A stretch of DNA of 64,000 nucleotides from Merdibacter massiliensis (GTDB taxonomy: Bacteria; Bacillota_I; Bacilli_A; Erysipelotrichales; Erysipelotrichaceae): positions 186,001 to 250,000 of the forward strand of contig NZ_LT699727.1 of the NCBI RefSeq assembly GCF_900155395.1, in the 5' to 3' direction. The translations under genes were made by a program, and so were the position numbers. The notes beneath the pieces are model-generated. The model had not been told where the DNA came from, did not search any database, and worked only from the letters and a program-made list of their open reading frames with translations. Of this stretch, positions 7,907 to 15,536 are shown piece after piece (within the stretch, counting starts at the first letter, position 1; the number at the start of each line of letters is the position of its first letter).

Positions 7907-9037
7907 CTATCGATCTTTAGAAGCATGAATCAGACGAAATAACTGATATGCACTCTCTTCCAGATACTCTGCTGTATGGGCGATTGCTTCTTTCAACGGA
8001 TATACCCCTTGCTGTATAGAGAAGATACCATCAAAACAGGCTGACAGCTCATCGATGTTGCCTGTTTTCTGCCCGCAAAGTGCAATAACCGGTTTTCGAT
8101 ATTGCTGTGCTAGTCTTGCAATACAGAATGGTAACTTTCCCTGTAAAGTCTGTTCATTCATGCCGCCTTCTCCTGTAACGATCCAGTCAGCATCTTGTAT
8201 TTTCTTTTCCAATTCCAATGAGCGGCTGATTACTTCAAAACCTGAAGTCAGGGTACCGCCTAACAAAAGCATGCCTGCTCCACAACCGCCGCCGGCACCG
8301 CAACCTGGTTGAGTCAGATCTTCTTTTACATAGTCTTGTAAATAATGCAATTGACGTTCCAATAACACTTGCTGTCTTAAATTGGCTCCCTTTTGCGGAG
8401 CATAAAGCAAAGCACATCCTGACTTTCCAAACAAAGGTGCATTTACATCACAGCCGATGACGATCTCTATTTTTGAACAAATTTCTTTTGCCTGTTGAAA
8501 AGTAGAAACATCCCAATGATGGAAAGAAAATAAGGGATTGATCGTAGAAGAAATCAGATGGTTTTTCGCATCAAACAGCTGTACCCCTAATCCCTGCAAT
8601 AAACCTAAGCCGGCGTCTGTCGTGATCGTCCCTCCTAGAAAAAACAATAGTTTTTGGACATGGGCGTCCACCAAGGCTTTGATCAATTCACCAACGCCAA
8701 ATGTATTGGTCTCCTCTACGGTCTGATAAGAAACCGCATGACCATGCAAGCCGAAAATAGAGGCTGCTTCTACTCCTGCACATAATATGCCGTTTTCCTC
8801 GAATAAGAAAACATCGACATCAATTGGATGATGAAAAGCATCTCTGCAAGTAAAAGCACGAAACTGTCCAGTCTTGTGTGTAGCCAAAGCTTCTACGCTT
8901 CCTTCTCCTCCATCTGCTACTGCATAGACTTCACTTGAAGCTATTTTTGTCCTTTCGATACCACGTGCAACTGCCATTCCTGCCTCAAACGAAGATAAGG
9001 ATCCTTTAAAAGAGTCAACCGCAACTAATACTTTCAT
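7907..9037 (-). CDS. glycerate kinase (GarK/GlxK type)
   Basis: Phosphorylates D-glycerate with ATP, probably to 2-phosphoglycerate as in the GarK family, feeding sugar-acid or glyoxylate carbon into glycolysis. The N-terminal VAVDSFKGSLSS, the Gly-rich LFFLGGTITTDAGLG and the stretch CGAGGGCGAGML are typical; 376 residues is the family length. The start at 9037 (MKVLVAVDS) fits the family and has AGGTGGAAG upstream; an in-frame GTG four codons earlier overlaps that site. Upstream and divergent lies the CdaR-type regulator gene, now separated by an IS110 element. In E. coli CdaR controls garK, so regulation by the neighbour is likely; the inverted repeat at 9052-9094 is a candidate site. Confidence 0.92.
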   Translation of the reverse strand: MKVLVAVDSFKGSLSSFEAGMAVARGIERTKIASSEVYAVADGGEGSVEALATHKTGQFRAFTCRDAFHHPIDVDVFLFEENGILCAGVEAASIFGLHGHAVSYQTVEETNTFGVGELIKALVDAHVQKLLFFLGGTITTDAGLGLLQGLGVQLFDAKNHLISSTINPLFSFHHWDVSTFQQAKEICSKIEIVIGCDVNAPLFGKSGCALLYAPQKGANLRQQVLLERQLHYLQDYVKEDLTQPGCGAGGGCGAGMLLLGGTLTSGFEVISRSLELEKKIQDADWIVTGEGGMNEQTLQGKLPFCIARLAQQYRKPVIALCGQKTGNIDELSACFDGIFSIQQGVYPLKEAIAHTAEYLEESAYQLFRLIHASKDR

Positions 9038-9051
9038 ATTTTCTTCCACCT

Positions 9052-9094
9052 GGTATATTGTAAAAGACTCATCTAATAGTCACTACAATATACC
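9052..9094. promoter_or_regulatory. 11-bp inverted repeat in front of glycerate kinase
   Basis: GGTATATTGTA at 9052-9062 and its exact complement at 9084-9094, 21 bases apart, with a further four-base inner pairing. It lies directly before the ribosome binding site of glycerate kinase and could be an operator (possibly for the CdaR-like protein) or a leader hairpin. Confidence 0.5.
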
Positions 9095-9109
9095 TTTTCC
9101 TTTCTATCA

Positions 9110-9349
9110 ACCTTTTATAACCGTAGGTTGAAGACGGTAAGTTTCATTTGTAGAATATTGAAATATGTGAATGTGGATTTGTATTCCTCCTTGTGGCTTT
9201 GACTACTTTGGAAAGGTTCTTACCACGCCTTATTCCAAAACAATGATTAGTTAGATGAGTCTTTGAATTCATATCGCGCACCAGGATTTGTGGTTTAAGT
9301 GCTGTGGTTCTTCACTTCACATAGTTTTTAGAAAGGACGTGTTTTTTTT
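9110..9349 (+). ncRNA. non-coding IS110 leader, possible bridge RNA region
   Basis: About 240 bases without an open reading frame, between the glycerate kinase upstream region and the transposase. IS110 elements carry a structured bridge RNA in this position. Seen here: a small hairpin (ACCGT 9120-9124 with ACGGT 9134-9138) and a run of eight T just before the transposase ATG. I cannot derive the full fold, and I found no strong terminator like that of the second element. Confidence 0.35.
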
Positions 9350-10533
9350 ATGTTTCTTGTCGGAATCGATATCGGTAAACTCTCTCATGTCTTCTGTATC
9401 ATGGATTCGACTACCGGTGAATTTCTTGTCGAACCTGTTTCGTTCAAAAACAATAAACAGGGATTCGATCTTTTAATAAACAAAATCAAATCATTTCCTG
9501 AAAAGAATGTTCTCATCGGAATGGAAGATACCGGTCATTACCATTTCAATCTTTTGAAATTCTTACTCGATGCCGGTCATACCGTTGCCCTGATCAATCC
9601 AGTAACTACCGATATGACCCGTAAAATGCAGCTTGGTGCCACCAAAGATGATAATCTGGATGCCCAGCTGATTTGTGATATTCTGGCTTCCAATCAAAGA
9701 AGAAAGGGTTACCGGATATCAAAAGTCAACAGCTTTGAACTCTATGAACAGAAACGATTGACCCGCGAACATCACGACCTCAAGGAACAGCTGAATGTCT
9801 ACTCCAACAAGCTACAGAAATGTATCGATATCGTGTTTCCTGAATTTAATTCTTTGTTTAGATCCAAATACGGAATCGTTTATATGAATGTGCTGAAAAC
9901 ATTCGGCAGTGCCGATTCTATCGCTCATGCCAATATACGCAGTATCCGTAAATGTTTTGAGACGAATGGAAGAGGCCGTCAGATTGCACTGACACCGGAA
10001 AGGCTGAAGAAGTGGCTAAAAATTCGATTGGTTTCCCCTCCAAGGCGGAAGTCATTGAAATGAAACATCTGATTGCCATGATGGAACTGATCCATGAGCA
10101 AATCAGAGAACTGGACAAAAAAATAGAAGAATTCAGCCTGCAACTAAACTCTCCTATCCTCAGCATACCAGGGATTTCTCATTTCTCTGGTACTTCCATT
10201 TTAGCGGAATTAGGAGATTTGCACAACTATTCCACGGCTTCTCAAATCATAAAGTTTGCCGGTGTATCTCCCTACAAGCACAAATCGAGCCAGTATGAAG
10301 CACAACATACGGCCATCACCAAGAAAGGATCGCGCTATTTAAGGAAAACACTCTACCAGGTTATCCTTCCGGTTATAAACTTCAATCCCGTGTTCCATGC
10401 CTACTATCGTCATAAACTGTCACAGGGCAAAGGACATCGATGTGCACAGGGGCACTGTGTAAGAAAGTTATTACGCATCATCTATCATTTGGTAACAACA
10501 AATCAACAGTTTGATTCGGAACTTTTAAGATAA
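9350..10533 (+). pseudogene. IS110-family transposase, frameshifted
   Basis: The first part (9350-10063) is the DEDD catalytic domain, with Asp in GIDIGKLSH, Glu in EDTGHYH and the Asp pair in TKDDNLDAQ. The second part (to 10533) is the C-terminal Transposase_20 domain with the Ser-containing FAGVSPYKHKSS. The two are in different frames: at 9998-10002 the sequence GGAAAGG needs one more A to continue from LTPE into KAEEVAKNSIG. IS110 transposases are normally one chain of about 400 residues and no good slippery heptamer is present, so a one-base deletion (or a homopolymer sequencing error) is the simplest reading. AAAGGA stands 12 bases before the ATG. Confidence 0.88.
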
Positions 10534-10564
10534 ATAGATCGAGCACATCAAGATCAAAAAATTG

Positions 10565-10585
10565 AACCTTTTTCAGGTTGTTTTT
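10565..10585 (+). terminator. terminator after the IS110 transposase
   Basis: AACCT (10565-10569) and AGGTT (10575-10579) enclose a five-base loop and are followed by G and five T. The rest of 10586-10759 is AT-rich and shows nothing I can name; the IS end is somewhere in it. Confidence 0.55.
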
Positions 10586-10759
10586 GTCATGCCTTTTTAT
10601 TCACATTTTCAAAGATCTCTACAAAATTAGCTAACTGGTATCAACAGTTTTACATTTTCAAACTTTTTCATCTAAACTACTTGATTTTTATATAGTTAGC
10701 TTTCATAAGGGATTATATCGCTCTTCTGCCTATTTAAATATATTTTATAGACCAAAAAA

Positions 10760-10768
10760 TGATATAAT
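10760..10768 (+). promoter_or_regulatory. extended -10 promoter of the cdaR-like gene
   Basis: TGATATAAT, with no clear -35 box. It lies about 45 bases before the start codon. Confidence 0.55.
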
Positions 10769-10812
10769 TAATAAGTAAATATATGGTACAAAAGACAAAG
10801 GAGGATGCTGAA

Positions 10813-11940
10813 GTGAAATTATCACCTGTTTTGGCACAACAAATCGTTCACGATATTCATGATGTGCTGCATCAAGAAATAAATTTTATGGATGAAAACG
10901 GGCTGATCATTGCCAGCACAGATTTCAATCGTATCAACCAGATACATGAAGGTGCACAGATTGTCATACAGAGCAAAAAACAGCTGACGATTCATAGTGA
11001 TCATCAATATGAAGGTACTAGAAAAGGAATTAATATGCCCGTTTTTTTTGATCATGAAGTCATTGGCGTCATAGGAATCACTGGTGATGAAAAAGATGTA
11101 CTGTATTATGGACAGATTTTGCAAAAAATGACACAGATATTGATTCGTGACGCCTATGATCGGGATATTCGCAATCAAAAGCGAACAAATGATCGGTTAT
11201 GGATCGAGCAGCTGATCCAAGCACGTGATGATCCTCATCTGCATCCATCTTTTCACACGATTCAAAATCATGCTTTTCAGTTTCTTTATGCAATTCCTTC
11301 CCGCCCCATGAATGCTGGACAAATAGAACAGGTGCATCGACTGACAGAATCTCCTACTTATGCAGAAATGATACAGAAAAAAGCAATTTATTCATCTGAA
11401 ATGATCTTGCTCATCAATAAAACTCCATTACAAAAAATAGATTCATTGATAGATGCAGCAAAGAAAATTGCTGATGAAATCTACTGGGGCATAGGAAATA
11501 CATATGAAGAGAAAAAAGCGTTATACACTGCTTATCAACAAGCGAAACAGTCTGCCATCTGGGGGAAAAGAATCCTGCATATACCATTGATTGCCTATGA
11601 AAAAAGTGAATTAGGCATGCTGGTGCCATGGCTGACGCAACAGGATAACACTCCATTTTTACAATCTGTTTTTCATTCCCTTCCGCAAGAAAAAATCATG
11701 AGTATCCTTTCTTTTTTAGATCTTTATGAACAGGCAAACGGTTCTTTGAAAAAAGCCGCAGAAATAGGGAATATGCATAAAAACACAATACAATACAAGA
11801 TCTTGCAGATCATCCAAGAAACAGGATATGATCCTCGTCAATATCATGATTTCACTATTTTGAAAACAGCTGCATTGCTGTACCGTTATAAATATGAGCT
11901 GAATTTGCAAAAAAATAGTGCATATCATTGGACAATATGA
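10813..11940 (+). CDS. CdaR-type sugar-diacid regulator
   Basis: Transcription regulator of 375 residues. Residues 5-130 are a diacid-recognition domain (LAQQIVHDIHD, NFMDENGLIIASTD, GVIGITGDEK), the part that senses glycerate, glucarate or galactarate in E. coli CdaR. The C-terminal 60 residues are a PucR-type helix-turn-helix (KKAAEIGNMHKNTIQYKI). The start is taken as GTG 10813, eight bases after AAAGGAGG; the ATG at 10783 has no ribosome binding site and CdaR proteins begin near KLSPVLAQQ. It is divergent from glycerate kinase, its likely target, with an IS110 copy in between. The real ligand is not known. Confidence 0.88.
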   Translation: MKLSPVLAQQIVHDIHDVLHQEINFMDENGLIIASTDFNRINQIHEGAQIVIQSKKQLTIHSDHQYEGTRKGINMPVFFDHEVIGVIGITGDEKDVLYYGQILQKMTQILIRDAYDRDIRNQKRTNDRLWIEQLIQARDDPHLHPSFHTIQNHAFQFLYAIPSRPMNAGQIEQVHRLTESPTYAEMIQKKAIYSSEMILLINKTPLQKIDSLIDAAKKIADEIYWGIGNTYEEKKALYTAYQQAKQSAIWGKRILHIPLIAYEKSELGMLVPWLTQQDNTPFLQSVFHSLPQEKIMSILSFLDLYEQANGSLKKAAEIGNMHKNTIQYKILQIIQETGYDPRQYHDFTILKTAALLYRYKYELNLQKNSAYHWTI

Positions 11941-11956
11941 AAAAAATGGATATAAT
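11928..11956 (+). promoter_or_regulatory. promoter of the flavodiiron gene
   Basis: TTGGAC (11928-11933) and TATAAT (11951-11956), 17 bases apart. The -35 box overlaps the last codons of the cdaR-like gene. Confidence 0.65.
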
Positions 11957-11996
11957 AATACCGATTGAAGAAAAGGCAAGAAAGAAAAGAGGTTAT

Positions 11997-13202
11997 ATGA
12001 TGTACTGTACTCGTAAAATCACAGATTCTATCGTATGGGTCGGTGGCAGTGATCGCCGGTTAGCTTTATTTGAAAATTTATTTCCGATCCCACGTGGTGT
12101 CTCATACAATTCTTATCTGATATTAGATGAAAAAACTTGTTTACTAGATACGGCAGATGCTTCCATCCGTCAACAGTTTATTGAAAATGTGTTGGCAACA
12201 TTAAACGGACGCTCATTAGACTATTTGGTCGTGAATCATATGGAACCCGACCATTGTGCAAATATTGAAGAATTGGCACTGCGTTTTCCTGATATGAAAA
12301 TTGTAGGAAATGCAAAAACATTAAGTTTCATCGGACAATTCTACGATATGGATCTCCATGATCGCACTATTACAGTAACAGAAAAAGATACGCTTTCTCT
12401 TGGAACACATGAACTGCATTTCGTATTCGCACCAATGGTTCATTGGCCGGAAGTCATGATGACTTATGAAGCCAGCGAAAAGATTTTGTTCTCTGCAGAT
12501 GCATTTGGCAGCTTTGGTGCTTTAAACGGCACCCTGTTTGATGATGAAATCGATCTGGACAGCGAATGGTTAAATGATGCACGCCGCTATTATACAAATA
12601 TCGTTGGAAAATATGGCGTTCAAGTACAGACGGCATTGAAAAAGGCAGGGGCTGTCGATATTCAAATGATCGCACCTCTTCACGGCATCGTCTGGAGAAA
12701 GAACATTAGCTATATTTTAGAGAAATATCAATTGTGGAGCACCTATACTCCGGAAGAAAAAGGTGTTGTCATTCTTTATGGTTCCATGTATGGAAATACA
12801 GAAAATGCAGCGAATATCTTAGCAGGCATGCTTGCTGACAAAGGAATTCATAAAATAGCAGTATATGATGTCTCCAATACGCATGTATCGACGTTGATTG
12901 CCGAATCATTCCGTTACAGTCACCTTGTACTGGCTGCACCTACTTACAATAATGAGATCTATCCAGCTATGTACAACTATCTCCATGATCTGAAGGCGCT
13001 CAATTTACAAAAACGCTGTGTAGCATTGATTGAAAATGGAACATGGGGACCACTGAGCGGCAAATTGATGAATGAATTTTTGCAAGGAATAAAAGATATG
13101 CAAATTCTGGAACCAAAAGTTACCGTTCGTTCATCCTTAAAGGAGGATAGCCGTCAGCAACTAGAAACGCTGGCTCAATGCATCGTTGATTCATTGGCAT
13201 AA
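11997..13202 (+). CDS. A-type flavodiiron protein (FprA/NorV-like)
   Basis: Cytoplasmic enzyme that reduces O2 to water and/or NO to N2O, protecting anaerobes. The N-terminal metallo-beta-lactamase-like domain carries di-iron ligands in HMEPDHCANIEEL and later His/Asp residues (HWPEVMM, SADAFGSFG, LHGIVWRKN); the C-terminal flavodoxin domain starts at ILYGSMYGNTENAA near residue 258 and binds FMN. At 401 residues it is the plain two-domain form without a rubredoxin tail. The start is ATG 11997 or the adjacent ATG 12000, after AGAGG; the longer frame from 11928 would begin upstream of the -10 box. A terminator follows at 13220. Confidence 0.93.
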   Translation: MMYCTRKITDSIVWVGGSDRRLALFENLFPIPRGVSYNSYLILDEKTCLLDTADASIRQQFIENVLATLNGRSLDYLVVNHMEPDHCANIEELALRFPDMKIVGNAKTLSFIGQFYDMDLHDRTITVTEKDTLSLGTHELHFVFAPMVHWPEVMMTYEASEKILFSADAFGSFGALNGTLFDDEIDLDSEWLNDARRYYTNIVGKYGVQVQTALKKAGAVDIQMIAPLHGIVWRKNISYILEKYQLWSTYTPEEKGVVILYGSMYGNTENAANILAGMLADKGIHKIAVYDVSNTHVSTLIAESFRYSHLVLAAPTYNNEIYPAMYNYLHDLKALNLQKRCVALIENGTWGPLSGKLMNEFLQGIKDMQILEPKVTVRSSLKEDSRQQLETLAQCIVDSLA

Positions 13203-13219
13203 ACATATATGCATCGATC

Positions 13220-13250
13220 AAGGCTGATTCTATATCGGCCTTTTTCTTTT
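13220..13250 (+). terminator. terminator of the flavodiiron gene
   Basis: AAGGCTGAT and ATCGGCCTT (13220-13242) pair with one G-U around a five-base loop and run into a T-rich tail. Confidence 0.8.
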
Positions 13251-13268
13251 TGACTAAGGGGGATTTAT

Positions 13269-13964
13269 ATGAATAAAAATACTGTTTATCGTTTTTTTCT
13301 TTTACACGTTGGGATTATTGATCTTGTCCATGGGTTTGACGCTAAATACAAAAGCGGGATTAGGGGTCTCCCCGATCATTTCTGTGCCTTACAGTATTTC
13401 AAATATCTTCTATTTCAATTTTGGAAATGCGACACTGATTTATTATTGTTTTTTTGTTATTCTGCAACTCCTATTGCATAGCTTTTACATCAAAAAAGCG
13501 GCAATAAAAACGACAACAAACTAATCTTGTTGATGGATGTTTTACAAATACCGCTCAGTATCATATTTACTCGATTTTTAAATATCTTTGCTTTTTTGCT
13601 GCCAGCTTTTTCATCCGATGCGAATGAGCAATTACCGATTCGTCTTCTCGTCCTTTTTTTCGCAATCGTATTTACAGGTGTAGGAGCAGCTATGTCGCTT
13701 TCGATGCGATTAGTTCCAAATCCAGGAGATGGCATCGTACAAGCAATCGCCGATGCGATACATAAAAGTGTTGGATTTACAAAAAATTGTTTTGATCTGT
13801 TAAATATTTCGATCACGATTTGTTTGAGTCTTTTGATTGCCAATCAAATTGTAGGAATCGGCATTGGTACACTGATCGCAATGATCGGTGTCGGGCGGAT
13901 CATGGCTCTCTATCATCATTTTACGCAGAAAAAGATCAGTAAACTGACGAATCTAGTTTATTGA
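13269..13964 (+). pseudogene. YczE/YitT-like membrane protein, two frameshifts
   Basis: Integral membrane protein of unknown function, about 230 residues when the frames are joined, with five or so hydrophobic segments (SMGLTLNTKAGLGVSP near the N-terminus, VPNPGDGIVQAIADAIHK in the middle). The N-terminal dozen codons are in one frame, the middle in a second and the C-terminal two thirds back in the first. Two single-base changes explain this: an extra T in the run of seven at 13292-13298 and a missing A in the run of six at 13492-13497. Compensating indels, both in homopolymers, could be true decay or consensus errors. The stop is one base from the stop of the convergent gene. Confidence 0.75.
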
Positions 13965-13965
13965 T

Positions 13966-15207
13966 TTAATAAGTTTGGACAGCAAAATGGAAATTGGTTT
14001 CTTTCATCAGCTCTAAAAACGGCATCGGATCAAATGCTTCTAATGAGTAGACGCCTGCCTGATGATAAATATCTCTTGCATACAATTCAATGGCAATGGC
14101 AGCTCCAAATCCTGTTTGAGCAACAACTGCCTGCAAGCCAAACTGCTGCATTGCTTCTTCCTGTGAAAATTTCTGATACATCATCACTTTTTTCTCTTTT
14201 CCATCTTTTTGTCCAATGGCATAGACGCCGACAATCATATTGCCGGCCATTTTTGTTTGCTCGCTCGGCTGAGGTGCGCAGGCTGCAATAACATCTCTTG
14301 GTACGACCATCGTATCTTTTACCTGAACAGGTTCGATTGAGTTTAAATGGAGCTTATCCAATACCTTTAGTGCCTGAATCAAGTTTTCATCTAGTGCAAT
14401 CTTAAAACTGCAGCGCTTCAAACCATACTGTGACAAATATCTCGGCATCGTTACTGTTTCTTCATGTTCTACCTTCACCAAAGTATTCATGCCTGCTTCC
14501 GGCATGCAAAACTGCTCTTCACCGGCAAATGCTTTTTCTACGATATATCTCCCATCTATATATTCAACATTGGGATTCATCACTTCATCTAATACGGTCC
14601 AGACATTAAAACCAAATACGATATCCTCCGGATCAGATTGCAAAGCATGAAGATCTCCTCCATCTTTTACATGCAGTTCCTGTACCCGGTCAAATTCATA
14701 TGCGCATAAGTATTTGGCAAATACATTTACGACACCTGGATCAATGCCTAGACAGATCAAAGCCATGTTTCCTTGTTTTTTCCATTGTTCATGACGGTCA
14801 AAATGATAAGCAGTCATGACTTCATCATAACTATTTTCGATTCCCTCTCCATAAGCCGGTACTTTCTTAGGTACAGACCAAGTACCTAAATTTGCATAAT
14901 CTGCCTTTGCCTCAAATGCTGCATCAAAAATATAGTTTGCACAAAAAGGACTAGCCGCATCCAAAACAAACGTGATCTGGTGTTCCTTCATCAAATCAAC
15001 CATTGCTTGCTTGTCTGTCGCATCTAGTTTTGCGCATGCAATACGCGTGTCGCTGCAATCTGCCTGAATCTTTTCTGCATGTCTGATATCAATATCACAT
15101 AACAATGCGTAAGCAAACCACTCTTTCTTGGGATCGCGTTTTAACAGCTGTTTGACGATACAGTGTGCGACGGCACCGGATCCTACGACCATCATTCTCA
15201 TTTTCAT
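13966..15207 (-). CDS. saccharopine dehydrogenase-like oxidoreductase
   Basis: NAD(P)-dependent oxidoreductase of the saccharopine / carboxynorspermidine dehydrogenase fold, 413 residues. The Rossmann motif is at the N-terminus (MMVVGSGAVAHCIVKQL) and the family motif CLGIDPGVVNVFAKY is near residue 155. The start at 15207 has GGAGG seven bases upstream; an earlier in-frame ATG would overlap that site. Members join or split amino acids through secondary amines (lysine or polyamine metabolism). No polyamine decarboxylase or lysine gene is nearby, so the substrate is open. It is expressed behind a tandem glycine riboswitch and terminator (15233-15445), an unusual pairing that suggests glycine or a related amine affects its substrate supply. 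Confidence 0.85.
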   Translation of the reverse strand: MKMRMMVVGSGAVAHCIVKQLLKRDPKKEWFAYALLCDIDIRHAEKIQADCSDTRIACAKLDATDKQAMVDLMKEHQITFVLDAASPFCANYIFDAAFEAKADYANLGTWSVPKKVPAYGEGIENSYDEVMTAYHFDRHEQWKKQGNMALICLGIDPGVVNVFAKYLCAYEFDRVQELHVKDGGDLHALQSDPEDIVFGFNVWTVLDEVMNPNVEYIDGRYIVEKAFAGEEQFCMPEAGMNTLVKVEHEETVTMPRYLSQYGLKRCSFKIALDENLIQALKVLDKLHLNSIEPVQVKDTMVVPRDVIAACAPQPSEQTKMAGNMIVGVYAIGQKDGKEKKVMMYQKFSQEEAMQQFGLQAVVAQTGFGAAIAIELYARDIYHQAGVYSLEAFDPMPFLELMKETNFHFAVQTY

Positions 15208-15232
15208 CTTCCTACCTCCTGGCATTTGAATA

Positions 15233-15270
15233 CAAAAAAAGAAGAAAAATGCTGCTGCATTTTATCTTCT
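15233..15270 (-). terminator. riboswitch expression-platform terminator
   Basis: On the minus strand a long stem (arms 15257-15270 and 15240-15252, one bulged base, four-base loop) is followed by seven or eight T. It ends about 25 bases before the start codon at 15207. Confidence 0.8.
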
Positions 15271-15445
15271 TTGTCCCTTTACCAGTTGGTTATATCCACG
15301 TAGGTGATACATATTCGTATTCTCTCCAAAGAGCTGTCAGCCAACCTTCCTTTTGCCTGCTAGTTTCCGCTTTTGATCCAAATGCAGATATCAAACAGCT
15401 TGCTGCTTCGGCCCTATATCCAGTGTCTAAAGTTGGCGTCATCCA
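15271..15445 (-). promoter_or_regulatory. tandem glycine riboswitch
   Basis: Read on the minus strand. Aptamer 1 has its closing helix from GCCAACTTT (complement of about 15429-15437) and AAGGTTGGC (complement of about 15338-15346), with the conserved core pieces GCCGAAGC (15405-15412) and CAGGCAAAAGGA between. Aptamer 2 follows the usual linker with TTTGGAGAG (complement near 15322-15330), CACC near 15303-15306 and TGGTAAAGGGAC (15273-15284); CTCTTT and AAAGGG can form its closing helix. The order and linker resemble the two-aptamer gcvT leader of Bacillus. Glycine riboswitches usually activate glycine-cleavage genes when glycine is bound. Confidence 0.8.
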
Positions 15446-15464
15446 ATTCAATTTTTGTATGTTC

Positions 15465-15493
15465 AATGTAACAAAAAATAATCAAAATGTCAA
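15465..15493 (-). promoter_or_regulatory. promoter of the riboswitch leader
   Basis: TTGACA (15488-15493) and TACATT (15465-15470) on the minus strand, 17 bases apart; transcription would start about 15 bases before the first aptamer. Confidence 0.7.
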
Positions 15494-15510
15494 TTCATAA
15501 TCGATCCTAA

Positions 15511-15534
15511 AAAAAGCAGCATCCGCTGCTTTTT
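15511..15534 (-). terminator. terminator of the marR-ABC operon
   Basis: AAAAAGCAGC (15511-15520) and its complement (15525-15534) with a four-base loop, two bases after the ABC gene stop; a T run follows on the minus strand. Confidence 0.85.
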
Positions 15535-15536
15535 AT

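Larger units (their letters stand above)
9095..10600 (+). mobile_element. IS110-family element, approximate limits
   Basis: An IS110-type transposase reading frame with a long non-coding stretch before it and about 60 bases after it. Elements of this family lack terminal inverted repeats and usually make no target duplication, so the ends cannot be placed from this copy alone. It separates glycerate kinase from its divergent neighbour cdaR. Confidence 0.7.

Noticed and set aside
9998-10063. Programmed frameshift in the first IS110 transposase
   Set aside because: No slippery heptamer or downstream hairpin; IS110 transposases are single-frame proteins, so a mutation or sequencing error is simpler.
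15233-15445. T-box, lysine or SAM riboswitch for the 15.2-15.4 kb leader
   Set aside because: No T-box antiterminator sequence, no lysine or SAM core. The GCCGAAG and CAGGCAAAAGGA blocks and the two closing helices fit glycine aptamers.
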